Positions 1-8,410 of a stretch of 64,000 nucleotides of DNA are shown piece by piece. The position numbers and the translations under genes are program-made. Each line of letters begins with the position of its first letter. Positions within the stretch are counted from its first letter, which is position 1. Source of the DNA: Myxococcales bacterium (GTDB lineage: Bacteria; Myxococcota_C; UBA6777); the NCBI GenBank assembly GCA_020632975.1, contig JACKEL010000001.1, positions 186,001-250,000 on the forward strand, read 5' to 3'. A model generated the notes under the pieces. The model worked only from the letters and a program-made list of their open reading frames with translations. It had not been told where the DNA came from and did not search any database.

Positions 1-21
1 AACGAGCCCCCCCTCAAAGTC

Positions 22-792
22 TCAAAATGATTCAAAATCATCTTTCGTGTCTCGTACAGAGAACCAAGCACGCCCAATCTGCGACCGATCATCCATCATC
101 AATATCAAGGCAGTATCTCGATGTGAAACGATTTCGAGAAAGCAGTAAGCCCCGCCCACAGACAAAAAGTACTCTTCGACATCATTTTTGCCTTGCGCTT
201 CCTCTTGCAAAAACGGTCGCAAGGGATTGTCCAAACAAATCCGTAAGATATCTGACGCAAAGTTCGCAACACTTTTGGGTGTGGCTTCTTCTTCTTTGAT
301 ATCTTGCAGGTAGATCCCCCGCAGCTTTCGTGTAGAGATGCTAAAGACCGCAGCAGCGGCCGAACCATCCATCTCTGTCGCCATCCTTTTGCAAAGACGG
401 CTGATCAACTGCATCTCTTGGAGAGAGCGACGCTGTTCCGAAGACGCCTCATTCGATGGAGAGGATGAGATCTGGAGCTTTTCTTCCTCGAAAGGTGCGT
501 AAAGCAACAACCCTCTAGGAGACGAAACGGGCGCGGCAGACAACTCGTCGCTGCTCTCCCTTCGTACAGGCTCCGCGATCTCTTCGTTCCCAAACAACAA
601 AGACGCAGGTGGCACAATCTTGCCGAAAGTCCCAATCTCCGTATTGGTCTCTCGACCCTCGCCTTCAAACAAAACCTTTAAACTTGCTCGGAGGATATCG
701 TTCACTGTCATTTTAGCCCCCAGCTCTGATGTCGTTCTCATCTGCGCACCATCCATAGTAAGCATAGACGGATGTTGTGCGTTTACATCCAT
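22..792 (-). CDS. hypothetical protein, possible Roadblock/LC7-like domain
   Basis: A 256-residue soluble protein with no signal peptide or membrane segment. I do not recognise it with certainty. Residues 1-125 are acidic and low in order (Ser/Glu-rich, 80-130). The C-terminal half, about residues 125-250, reads as alternating helix and strand, with a run DGSAAAAVFSIST near 142 and a terminal strand pair ending in WFSVRDT. That outline recalls Roadblock/LC7 proteins that act with small GTPases such as MglA, which are common in Myxococcota, but this is only a shape-level guess. The ATG has AGG about five bases upstream. No partner GTPase lies within the visible neighbourhood, and the gene downstream is outside the window. 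Confidence 0.7.
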   Translation of the reverse strand: MDVNAQHPSMLTMDGAQMRTTSELGAKMTVNDILRASLKVLFEGEGRETNTEIGTFGKIVPPASLLFGNEEIAEPVRRESSDELSAAPVSSPRGLLLYAPFEEEKLQISSSPSNEASSEQRRSLQEMQLISRLCKRMATEMDGSAAAAVFSISTRKLRGIYLQDIKEEEATPKSVANFASDILRICLDNPLRPFLQEEAQGKNDVEEYFLSVGGAYCFLEIVSHRDTALILMMDDRSQIGRAWFSVRDTKDDFESF

Positions 793-1089
793 CTATACCT
801 GTCTTTTTTCGGCAAAAAAATCTTCAAGAGATCTTGTCTCTTGTAAAAAATCACGTTCTTGGAAAGCTATACGGACGCTAGTCAGCAAACTCCACACAAA
901 AAGTGCAAAATGTTGCAGATGTATATCTATCCATAAATAGAATTCATACAGTAGAGAAAGGACATCATGAGCAAAAACAACCAGCGATAAACCATTCCCA
1001 AACTGTTCGACCCACGCTGTTGGATTTGTTCCTGACAGTGTGAGACATGTCAGGCATATCAAAGATCATGCCACCCCCTGTAAGATCCC
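793..1089. other. intergenic stretch, no clear gene
   Basis: An 89-codon minus-strand frame (793-1062) ends exactly at the base before the 256-residue gene. It has no good ribosome binding site and its hydrophobic composition looks accidental. I see no hairpin terminator or promoter that I would defend. Confidence 0.4.
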
Positions 1090-1896
1090 CTAGAGCTTCA
1101 CGTCGCAGTGTCCCTCACCATCGATGTGCCCCAAGGTGCGACTAAGGTGCTCAACAAAGGCTCGCAGATCTTTCACTTCTGCAAATCTCCCCACACCATA
1201 ATGCGCCAAGCCCGCAAAATCCGCCCCATTGACGGCCGCAAGCTCCTCCAAGGTGATCTTACCATCGTTGTCTTTGTCTGCGTCTGCGATCGTTTGGAAA
1301 CGTACCTTGGCATCGGGATCTTCGAGATCATCATAGAAGAAGTGGTCTGCATGGATGGTGAGCTGCGTCTTGGCGGTCGCGCCCACTTGCACAACAGCCC
1401 GCTCTGACTTGCATCCTGTGTATTGTGTGTTTGTCTTGAACCCCCAAGCAAAAGTCTTGCTTTGACCGTCTTTCCGCGCGGTACCTTCCAAGTAGATCGA
1501 ATAGCCCGCATCCTTCATCATCTTTGCATCTTCAGCGCTCGCGTTACCAACTTGTGTTTCTGCGTTGGCGGGCGAAACAGAGTACGCCAAACGATCCCAT
1601 GTCCCCGAAGGAATCACGAACTCGCTTAAAAGCTGCTCACCTTTTTCTCGGAGATTGAAGACCTTAAACCCCGCAACACTCGGTCCTGTAGCCCCTGCCG
1701 CAGAGCCTGTCTCAATGCCTCCAACCACCACAAGAAACTTCGTAAACTCGATCTCCCAACCATCCACAACCTCTGTCGCAGGGATCTTTTCCTCGATAAA
1801 GGCCTCTCCCCACACGGATACAGCGAGTTTTCCATCGCCACCACATCCCACAACACCCAAGAAGAACAATGTCCCCAGAAGCATGATCTTACGCAT
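1090..1896 (-). CDS. secreted lipoprotein with EF-hand-like loop
   Basis: A 268-residue predicted lipoprotein: residues 1-18 form a signal peptide ending in the lipobox LGVVGC. The mature part is beta-rich and includes GWEIEFTKFLVVVGG near 50. A His/Asp-rich patch HADHFFYDDLEDPD near 185 precedes DADKDNDGKITLEEL near 205, a good match to the calcium-binding EF-hand loop. It is the last gene of a three-gene minus-strand unit after a TonB-dependent receptor and another lipoprotein, which suggests a role at the outer membrane linked to that receptor. The phrase GW-x-I-x-(F/L)-x near the N-terminus and a late His-rich strand recur in the neighbouring lipoprotein, so the two are probably distant paralogs. 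AAAGGG sits upstream of the ATG. Function unknown; metal binding is inferred. Confidence 0.8.
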   Translation of the reverse strand: MRKIMLLGTLFFLGVVGCGGDGKLAVSVWGEAFIEEKIPATEVVDGWEIEFTKFLVVVGGIETGSAAGATGPSVAGFKVFNLREKGEQLLSEFVIPSGTWDRLAYSVSPANAETQVGNASAEDAKMMKDAGYSIYLEGTARKDGQSKTFAWGFKTNTQYTGCKSERAVVQVGATAKTQLTIHADHFFYDDLEDPDAKVRFQTIADADKDNDGKITLEELAAVNGADFAGLAHYGVGRFAEVKDLRAFVEHLSRTLGHIDGEGHCDVKL

Positions 1897-1936
1897 ACAA
1901 ATGCCCTTTCTCCATCAAGAGAATTCCTAAAAAATC

Positions 1937-2668
1937 TCAATAAAAAAGCGAATAAGAGGTGCTTTGAAGCACCGCTTTTCGCAGGATATTGGTTTGTGTC
2001 TCATCAGGACGCTTACGAGAAGGAACTTTCTCATCTTGAGAAAATGCCGAAAAGTCCGTCAACTCGAACCAATGCGCGAGCTGCACAGAAAACGTGACTG
2101 GCTTTTCCCCAGAGCTGATCGCATGTTCAAACGCAAGCCCTGACAGAGAACGTTTCTCCAAAGCGATCTCGCAGGCAAACTTGACCTCCACACCATCTTT
2201 TGAAGCGGTGCCACGGAGGGTTGCGAGATCGGTCGCCTCAAAGGTAAACTCCGCCGCGCCGTAATCGCCCGTAAAAGCATCCATCTTTCCGACTTCTTGA
2301 TCGCCTGTTCCTAGAAGATCGAGCGGTTTGGCCGCGATCCACTCTGCTTTCACAGAGCCACCTTCAAAGTGCCCAGGATGCGCCCAAGCGGTCCCCACAA
2401 GACTGTCCGCAAGATGGCGCAATCCCCAACGCGGCAACGTCCGCAAGCTGTAGGCGGGCGTCCCTTCGTACAGACGAAAAGCTTGGAAACTGACTTGGGC
2501 TTGTTCCAAATCGATCTTCCACCCCGAAGCCGCCACAAAAGACGACGCTGTCGGGCGATATTGTAAGGTCAGTGTGATCGGCGAAACCTTGGGTGCCCCA
2601 CAAGCCACTCCAAACAGCCACAGCCCCACCACCATCAGCCCCATCCCTGTAAGGAAACGAATACGCAT
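1937..2668 (-). CDS. secreted lipoprotein downstream of TonB receptor
   Basis: About 243 residues. I chose the ATG at 2668 because GAGG lies seven bases upstream; an upstream TTG at 2686 would overlap the receptor stop as TTGA and is the alternative. The signal peptide ends in the lipobox LFGVAC. The mature chain begins with strands (SPITLTLQYR) and GWKIDLEQAQVSFQAFRLYEG, resembling GWEIEFTKFLVVVGGIE of the next gene, and carries AWAHPGHFEGG near 95, a His pair that could bind metal. Near the end QLAHWFELTDF matches the position of QLTIHADHFFYDDL in the neighbour. It likely works with the receptor, for example as a surface or periplasmic ligand-handling protein, but the substrate is unknown. 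Confidence 0.78.
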   Translation of the reverse strand: MRIRFLTGMGLMVVGLWLFGVACGAPKVSPITLTLQYRPTASSFVAASGWKIDLEQAQVSFQAFRLYEGTPAYSLRTLPRWGLRHLADSLVGTAWAHPGHFEGGSVKAEWIAAKPLDLLGTGDQEVGKMDAFTGDYGAAEFTFEATDLATLRGTASKDGVEVKFACEIALEKRSLSGLAFEHAISSGEKPVTFSVQLAHWFELTDFSAFSQDEKVPSRKRPDETQTNILRKAVLQSTSYSLFY

Positions 2669-2682
2669 CACTTCACCTCGTC

Positions 2683-4788
2683 TCAAAAAAAGCGCACCCC
2701 CAAAGTGCCGTAGATCCGAAAAGGTTCTCCCGCAGTAAAATGCAACTGCGGGAGTTTTTGGGGGGCCTGTCCCTTTTCAAAAGCAGAACTATAAACAAAC
2801 TGCCCATCTTTCCATTCCTGGTTGAGCAGATTGTTTGCATCCAAACGCACGAATACAGGGCCGATATGGACTTGCGCGACTGCGTGTAACAGGAAGATCG
2901 GGTCTCCTTCAAAGCCAAAAGGCAAGAAGCGCGGCCCCAAAAATGACGCTCGCAACGCCACCATCACTTTCCAAAAGCGCGAAGCCGAACGCCAGCGGTA
3001 CACGATCCCATGGCGCGTCAACAAACGCGGCGCATAAGGAACAGGCTCCCACGTCGTCGCAAAACGCCCTTCTGTGTAGGAGATCGACGTGTCCAGCCAC
3101 AACCCCCGCAGCCCCAAACGCACACGCAGATCCAACTCCGCCCCAAAGCGCCAACTCGGACCCGCATAAAGATTCGTTGCTGTCGCATGATCGAAGATCA
3201 GCTCTTGCGCAAGATATGTCCCAAACACCGCCAAAGACGCTTCCATCCAGCCACGCAGAGCATATCGCGTCCCAACCTCCGCACTATGGGCTTCTTGGAA
3301 AGGAATCCGCTCTCCATCGCGCAGACTTCGCGCTTGTGGAGAGCGATACCCCATCCCATACGACAAAAACAACTGCCATCCCTTGGGCAACAAAAACTGT
3401 AGCGTGCTGCGCGGCGAAAGCTGCACACCCACACCATCGCGAGAAGGCGGACGTGGCAGCGTAACCACCTGATCGTCAACCGCCATCCCCAACAACGTCG
3501 TGCGCAAAGCCACACGCCACCGCAACCAAGGCAAGAAACGCAGCGACCAAGTCCCCCAAGCCGCCACTTGGTAGGCTTGGACTTGCGCATCAATCTCTGT
3601 TTTGTAACGAATATCCGCGTCCGTCAGGCGATGTTGCGACTGTTCGATCCGATCAAAACGCAACTCCGCACCCATCTGAAGACGTTGCAAACGCTCCCAC
3701 CAGATCCATCGATGTTCCCAAGTCGCCTTGCCACCCGCCTGAACAAAGCCATGAAGCTGCTCAAACGTGTCTCCCTGCGCATCATTGAGATACCCTGTAA
3801 AGTTCTCTTTCAACCGCAGATCCCGCCCCATCACATACAACATCACCTCGCGGGCTTGTCCCTCATCGCGCCAAGACAACGCTGCCTGCGCCAAAAATCG
3901 ACCCGAGTGTCCACCAAGGCCCGCACGTTGCGCATCGTACAAGCCCACCGCCCCACTCACCACATCGCGCTCGCGCAAGACTCCCGCACTCTCAAATCGC
4001 CCATAATGCGCCGCAACCAACAAGCGCAACTTGTATCGCTCGATAGGCAACTCGACCTGCGCCATCGCCCGACCTTCGAGCCATCCGCGATTTTGGCCGT
4101 AGCCATCTCCCTGCGAAAACTGTGCAGCCACAAAACTCTTTTCCCCCAAGTCCCGAGGCCCCCAAGACAACGCAAGTTCACGCTGCCAAAAAGACCCCAA
4201 GCCCCCTTCTACCGTCAAACCACGCTGCGCAAGCCCCAAGCCAATGTTCAATGTTCCCGTCGTCGCAAAGTCCCCTTGTTCGCCCAAGAAAGGACCCTTT
4301 GCATAACGCAACCGCTGCATCACAGACGGCATCAAAAAGTTGATATCCGCGTAGCCTTGGCCATGGATGTTCGCGATCTCATTGATGGGAATCCCCTCCA
4401 CCCGAATCTCAAGATCCGAACCATGCACCGCATCAAACCCACGCAAGAAAAACTGGTGCGCTTTCCCGCGCCCTGTGTGTTGCGACATATACAAACCAGG
4501 CGTTGCCTGTAGAAGATCCGCTGCTTGGCTGCGCGCATACGTTTGGAGCTGCGGCGCTTTGACTTCTCCCGCAGCAGCCGTGGGCGCCCGAAAAGCACGC
4601 CCCCGCGTCTCTGAAGAAAACTCAGGTGGCTCTGGGCGCTTCCTCTTGGATGGAGGCTCTGGCACTGCCCTTTTGGGCGCAGGTCGAGAGGTCGGTGGAT
4701 GCGCAAAAACAGCTCGGGGCATCACAACCCCAAACCACCACACCATGCACAAAAACCACACCATTCGGAAAAACATCCGTAACCTCAT
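2683..4788 (-). CDS. TonB-dependent outer-membrane receptor
   Basis: 701 residues from the preferred ATG at 4788, which follows AGAAGAAG; an in-frame start at 4848 would add 20 residues in front of a clear signal peptide. After the signal region (cleavage near AVFAHP) comes a Pro/Arg-rich linker, then a plug domain with ADLLQATPGLYMSQ, FFLRGFDAVHGSDLEIRVEG and IPINEIANIHGQGYAD, the classic TonB plug signature. The rest is a beta-barrel of alternating hydrophobic strands and ends in the aromatic terminus VRFF. Such receptors import scarce ligands such as metal chelates or oligosaccharides using TonB energy. No TonB/ExbBD, periplasmic binding protein or ABC importer is nearby. The two lipoproteins directly downstream probably form one operon with it. 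Confidence 0.93.
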   Translation of the reverse strand: MRLRMFFRMVWFLCMVWWFGVVMPRAVFAHPPTSRPAPKRAVPEPPSKRKRPEPPEFSSETRGRAFRAPTAAAGEVKAPQLQTYARSQAADLLQATPGLYMSQHTGRGKAHQFFLRGFDAVHGSDLEIRVEGIPINEIANIHGQGYADINFLMPSVMQRLRYAKGPFLGEQGDFATTGTLNIGLGLAQRGLTVEGGLGSFWQRELALSWGPRDLGEKSFVAAQFSQGDGYGQNRGWLEGRAMAQVELPIERYKLRLLVAAHYGRFESAGVLRERDVVSGAVGLYDAQRAGLGGHSGRFLAQAALSWRDEGQAREVMLYVMGRDLRLKENFTGYLNDAQGDTFEQLHGFVQAGGKATWEHRWIWWERLQRLQMGAELRFDRIEQSQHRLTDADIRYKTEIDAQVQAYQVAAWGTWSLRFLPWLRWRVALRTTLLGMAVDDQVVTLPRPPSRDGVGVQLSPRSTLQFLLPKGWQLFLSYGMGYRSPQARSLRDGERIPFQEAHSAEVGTRYALRGWMEASLAVFGTYLAQELIFDHATATNLYAGPSWRFGAELDLRVRLGLRGLWLDTSISYTEGRFATTWEPVPYAPRLLTRHGIVYRWRSASRFWKVMVALRASFLGPRFLPFGFEGDPIFLLHAVAQVHIGPVFVRLDANNLLNQEWKDGQFVYSSAFEKGQAPQKLPQLHFTAGEPFRIYGTLGVRFF

Positions 4789-4901
4789 TGGACTTCTTCT
4801 ATAAATAGTATTCAAGATATCACATCCATCGCACTTCCCTCCCCACATTCCTCCCGCATCTCTAACCTAAAAGGACAAGCGCGACAACCCCCCCATCGGC
4901 T

Positions 4902-5038
4902 ACGGGCCTCCGTGCCCGCCCCAGATATATTGATTTCCAATCATCCCACGGGCGGGCCTCCGTGCCCGCCCATATCCCCTGCCCGCCCCAGATATATGAT
5001 ATTCAATTGCTCCACGGGCGACCACGGAGGGTCGCCCC
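4902..5038. repeat. cluster of three REP-like palindromes
   Basis: Three related hairpins lie between the TonB receptor and the atp operon. Copy 1 (4904-4917) has a four-base stem GGGC/GCCC around CTCCGT. Copy 2 (4950-4971) has a perfect eight-base stem GGGCGGGC/GCCCGCCC around the same hexamer. Copy 3 (5016-5037) has a perfect eight-base stem GGGCGACC/GGTCGCCC around ACGGAG, the reverse complement of CTCCGT, so it is inverted with a changed but still paired stem. The spacers also repeat: CCGCCCCAGATATAT occurs near 4918 and 4984, and TCCAATCATCCC near 4935 and 5048. This looks like a repetitive extragenic palindrome family. Confidence 0.75.
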
Positions 5039-5163
5039 AAATGGATATCCAATCATCCCCCATCCCCGAAAAAAGATTTGATGCAGATCAACACAACGGG
5101 AAAAAAACGCCCTATTATCTGACTCGATGGCGTATCTCTCAACCAACCAAAGGGCGAAACAAT

Positions 5164-6558
5164 ATGGTCCCGAAAGAACCTCAGTCCTCATGTGGAAAAG
5201 TCGTGGGCGTCCAAGGCGGCGTGGTGGATGCAACGTTTTCTGGATCATTGCCGCCTCTTCAGCACCTTCTCAAAGCGGGCGAACAAGGCGAAGTCACGTT
5301 TGAGGTGACGGCCCATCTCGACGACCACACCGTGCGCGGTATCGCTCTCACCCCAACATGGGGGCTTGCGCGGGGAGATAAGGTCGAAGACACGGGTGGG
5401 CCTTTGCGTGTACCTGTTGGGCCACAACTTCTCGGGCGCGCCTTCGATCTCTTTGGAGAACCCATCGACAACAAAAGCCCTATCCCTGCGGAGGTACCGA
5501 AAAGATCGATCCATCAACCTCCCAAGCCGCTTCATCAACGCATGACGCAGACAGAGATCTTCCGCACAGGCATCAAGATCATCGATCTACTTTCACCGCT
5601 TGAAAAAGGCGGGAACACGGGTCTTTTCGGTGGTGCAGGCGTAGGAAAGACTGTATTGATCACAGAACTCATCCACAATGTCGTGGGGCGTTACCAAGGC
5701 GTGAGTTTGTTTTGTGGTGTGGGTGAGCGTTGTCGAGAAGCGGAAGAGCTTTATCGCGAGCTTGATGAGGCCGATGTGTTGAAAGACACCATCATGATCT
5801 TTGGCCAGATGCATGAGCCCCCAGGTGTACGGTTTCGCGTAGGACACGCAGCCCTCACCATGGCCGAGTACTTCCGCGATGATGCGCACCAAGATGTCTT
5901 GTTACTGATCGACAATATCTTTCGTTTTGTGCAGTCAGGCGCGGAGGTTTCTGGCTTGATGGGAGAGTTGCCTTCTCGTGTGGGTTACCAACCATCACTC
6001 GCAACCGATATCGCCCAACTGGAGGAGCGGATCTGCAACACGGCGTCAGGCTCGATGACTTCTGTGCAAGCGGTGTATGTACCTGCGGACGACTTTACCG
6101 ATCCTTCGGCGGTTCATACATTTTCGCACCTCTCCACCTCCATCGTGCTCTCTCGGAAACGCTCAAGTGAAGGGCTTTATCCAGCGGTCGATCCTTTGCA
6201 GTCAGGTTCCAAGATGCTTACCGCAACGGTTGTAGGAGAGAGACACTACCGTGTCGCCCAAGAGGTACGCCGCACCCTTGCGATCTACGAAGAACTCAAA
6301 GATATCATCGCGATGTTGGGGATGGTCGAGCTTTCACGAGAAGAACGCCAGACGGTGTACCGCGCACGTCGCCTCGAACGCTTTTTGACCCAACCTTTCG
6401 CAACCACCGAGGCTTTCACAGGTCAGCAAGGCCGTGCTGTTGAACTTGAGGATACCCTCGAAGGCTGCGAGCGCATCCTTGCGGATGCGTTCAATGATAT
6501 CCCAGAACAGGCCCTTTATATGATCGGCAGCATCGCGGAGGCTCAGCAAAAAAGATGA
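5164..6558 (+). CDS. atpD: N-type ATPase F1 beta subunit
   Basis: 464 residues. Catalytic beta subunit of a rotary F-type ATPase. The Walker A loop GGAGVGKT lies at 156-163, the Walker B strand reads VLLLIDNIFRF, and GVGERCREAEELY and YVPADDFTDPSAVHTFSHL are family hallmarks. The open frame extends back to 4912 through palindromic repeats; I chose the ATG at 5164 because homology-like sequence begins there and AAAGGGCG precedes it. Position as first gene, ahead of atpC and the small atpQ and atpR genes, is the hallmark of the N-ATPase family (atpDCQRBEFAG order), a laterally mobile ATPase usually found next to a normal housekeeping F-ATPase. Confidence 0.95.
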   Translation: MVPKEPQSSCGKVVGVQGGVVDATFSGSLPPLQHLLKAGEQGEVTFEVTAHLDDHTVRGIALTPTWGLARGDKVEDTGGPLRVPVGPQLLGRAFDLFGEPIDNKSPIPAEVPKRSIHQPPKPLHQRMTQTEIFRTGIKIIDLLSPLEKGGNTGLFGGAGVGKTVLITELIHNVVGRYQGVSLFCGVGERCREAEELYRELDEADVLKDTIMIFGQMHEPPGVRFRVGHAALTMAEYFRDDAHQDVLLLIDNIFRFVQSGAEVSGLMGELPSRVGYQPSLATDIAQLEERICNTASGSMTSVQAVYVPADDFTDPSAVHTFSHLSTSIVLSRKRSSEGLYPAVDPLQSGSKMLTATVVGERHYRVAQEVRRTLAIYEELKDIIAMLGMVELSREERQTVYRARRLERFLTQPFATTEAFTGQQGRAVELEDTLEGCERILADAFNDIPEQALYMIGSIAEAQQKR

Positions 6559-7001
6559 CCTCTCCATCTGCCAAGGCAAGCCCAACGAACCAAGCAACTT
6601 CTCCTACAACAAACGCGTCTGTGATGCGCTTTAAGCTGCTTTTGCCCACAGAGATCCTTATCGAGCAACCCATCCAAAAGATCGTGGCAGAGTCCGCCCA
6701 AGGTTCCTTTTGCTTACTTCCACGCCATCGGGACTGGACAACAGCTTTGATCCCAGGTCTGCTCTCCTTTGTGGACCAAAAAGGCCAAGAAAGCTTTGTA
6801 GCAGTCGATGAGGGCATCCTTGTGAAGTGTGGCGATGAGGTCTTGGTCTCCACCCAACGCGCAACCACAGGCTTGGACCTTGGACAACTTCGCATGACAG
6901 TAGAAGAACAATTCTTACTCCGCGATGCCCACGAAGAACGCGCACGCAGTGTCCTGATGCGACTGGAAGCCCTTTTTATGCAACGCTTTGCCAAGAAGTG
7001 A
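6555..7001 (+). CDS. atpC: N-type ATPase F1 epsilon subunit
   Basis: 148 residues, starting with an ATGA overlap on atpD. The first 23 residues are a Ser/Thr/Ala tail absent from typical epsilon; an internal ATG at 6624 (MRFKLLLPTEIL) could be the real start. The core has the epsilon beta-sandwich pattern SAQGSFCLLPRHRDWTTALIPG, where ordinary epsilon subunits have a G-x-x-GxLP-x-H motif, followed by a C-terminal helical part. It couples gamma to the catalytic head. N-ATPase operons place atpC second, as here. Confidence 0.88.
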   Translation: MTSPSAKASPTNQATSPTTNASVMRFKLLLPTEILIEQPIQKIVAESAQGSFCLLPRHRDWTTALIPGLLSFVDQKGQESFVAVDEGILVKCGDEVLVSTQRATTGLDLGQLRMTVEEQFLLRDAHEERARSVLMRLEALFMQRFAKK

Positions 7002-7008
7002 GAGGCCC

Positions 7009-7359
7009 ATGGAAGATCCGAAAACAAAGCCGAGCTCTGTGCCTTCCTCTCCTTCGAAGCCTTGGCCCGAACATGTGGGACACCGCGAACAAAGAAAGCT
7101 GCGCGCACGCCAAGAGGGGCGACCTCATGTCTGGTTTGGCTTGGGGATGTTCGGGCTGATCGGTTGGTCGATTGCGCTTCCAACCGTGTTGGGCGCTCTG
7201 TTGGGGGTTTGGATCGACCACAGATGGCCGAGTCGTTTTTCTTGGACGCTGACTCTGATCTTTTTGGGCCTTCTGTGGGGCTGCAACCAAGCTTGGTACT
7301 GGATCACCAAAGAAAGCCACCAACAACAAACCCAAAAACCACCCAACGAGGACAACTAA
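7009..7359 (+). CDS. atpQ: N-type ATPase AtpQ (AtpZ/AtpI-like membrane protein)
   Basis: 116 residues from the ATG at 7009, which has GAGAGG just upstream; a TTG at 6988 inside the end of atpC would add seven residues. After a charged cytoplasmic N-terminus of about 45 residues come two membrane helices, roughly WFGLGMFGLIGWSIALP and FSWTLTLIFLGLLWGC, joined by a short loop with GVWIDHRW. This two-helix plan and the slot between atpC and atpR identify AtpQ of N-ATPases, related to the AtpZ/AtpI proteins thought to assist c-ring assembly or Mg2+/Ca2+ handling. The identification is strong from context and moderate from sequence alone. Confidence 0.85.
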   Translation: MEDPKTKPSSVPSSPSKPWPEHVGHREQRKLRARQEGRPHVWFGLGMFGLIGWSIALPTVLGALLGVWIDHRWPSRFSWTLTLIFLGLLWGCNQAWYWITKESHQQQTQKPPNEDN

Positions 7360-7363
7360 TCCC

Positions 7364-7687
7364 ATGTTACCGCTTACTTTTTGGGGTTTAACCTTTTCTT
7401 TTGTTGCAGGGCTGTTCATCGGCGGCATCTACTTTTGGGGCCTGTGGTGGACCACCCAACGACTGCCTCATCTACGCAGCCCGGGCGTTTGGCTGCTTGG
7501 GAGCTTTGCGCTTCGCATGGGGCTTGCATTGGTGGGCTTTTATCTGGTGATGCAAGGGCGCCCAGAGCGGTTGTTGTTGTGTATGGTTGGCTTTTGGATC
7601 GCCCGCCTTGCATCTGTTCGTATGGTCCCAGCCTCTCCACCTCGATCCCCCTCGAAGCCCCCTGAAACCTCGGAGGAATCGGTATGA
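7364..7687 (+). CDS. atpR: N-type ATPase AtpR subunit
   Basis: 107 residues with three predicted membrane helices (about 5-28, 43-63 and 70-86) and Arg residues within or at the ends of the helices (RMGLALVG, FWIARLASV). AtpR is diagnostic of the N-ATPase operon and absent from normal F-ATPases; a role in assembly of the c ring or ion access has been suggested. The gene follows atpQ by four bases and overlaps atpB by ATGA, so translation is probably coupled. The tail is Pro/Ser-rich and likely cytoplasmic. Confidence 0.87.
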   Translation: MLPLTFWGLTFSFVAGLFIGGIYFWGLWWTTQRLPHLRSPGVWLLGSFALRMGLALVGFYLVMQGRPERLLLCMVGFWIARLASVRMVPASPPRSPSKPPETSEESV

Positions 7688-8388
7688 ACACGACTCCAGA
7701 CGTGCTTGTCCTTTGGCAGTGGGGACCGATCACCCTCAATGCCACGCTGCTTTGGACTTGGTTGGTCATGGCTTTGTTGGTGACTGTCGCGTGGTGGTTG
7801 GGGCGTAACCTCTCTAGTGGCGTCCAAATCTCCCGAGGGCAGGCTTTTTTAGAGAGCTTGCTGGTTCTCTTGCTGCGTCAAATCGAAGACGTAAGCCAGC
7901 AAAAGCCCCGTCCCTTCTTGCCTTTCGTTGGAACGCTTTTTCTTTTTGTCGCCACATCCAACCTCTTGTCGATCATCCCAGGTTATATCCCTCCCACAGC
8001 TTCGCTTTCCACGACGACAGCGCTTGCTTTGTGCGTCTTTGTAGCTGTGCCCATGTATGGCATCCAACGACAAGGTGTCGCACAATACTTTCGCCAATAT
8101 CTCCGTCCTTCGGTCTTTATGCTCCCATTCAACATCATTGGAGAGTTTTCTCGCACGCTGGCCCTCGCGGTGCGCCTCTTTGGGAATGTGATGAGCGGGC
8201 GCATGATCATTGGGAGTTTGTTGGTGGTTGTGCCCTTCTTTTTTCCGATCATTATGGACCTATTTGGCTTACTTACAGGGATGATTCAAGCTTATATCTT
8301 TGCGGTCCTTGCGATGGTTTACATCGCTTCTGCAACGCAAGCCCAACCCCCATCCCCACCATCACCGCCCACGTCTCCCACGACGTGA
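7684..8388 (+). CDS. atpB: N-type ATPase Fo a subunit
   Basis: 234 residues, multi-spanning a subunit that provides the ion half-channels. The essential stator arginine is R164 in SRTLALAVRLFGNVMSG. The preceding FMLPFNIIGEFSR is also typical. The C-terminus after the last helix (AVLAMVYIASATQA) is a short Pro/Ser/Thr tail. Starts within atpR by a four-base overlap; atpE follows after 22 bases. Confidence 0.94.
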   Translation: MNTTPDVLVLWQWGPITLNATLLWTWLVMALLVTVAWWLGRNLSSGVQISRGQAFLESLLVLLLRQIEDVSQQKPRPFLPFVGTLFLFVATSNLLSIIPGYIPPTASLSTTTALALCVFVAVPMYGIQRQGVAQYFRQYLRPSVFMLPFNIIGEFSRTLALAVRLFGNVMSGRMIIGSLLVVVPFFFPIIMDLFGLLTGMIQAYIFAVLAMVYIASATQAQPPSPPSPPTSPTT

Positions 8389-8410
8389 CCACAAAAAAGG
8401 AGTTCCTCTC

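Noticed and set aside
793..1062. 89-codon minus-strand frame before the first gene
   Set aside because: Ends at the start of the next gene but lacks a ribosome site and recognisable content.
3568..4512. 314-codon plus-strand frame antisense to the TonB receptor
   Set aside because: Arg/Pro/His-rich with no start signal; the receptor on the other strand explains the sequence.
4912..5163. Extension of the atpD frame through the palindromes
   Set aside because: It would translate repetitive DNA before a normal beta subunit; the start at 5164 fits family length.
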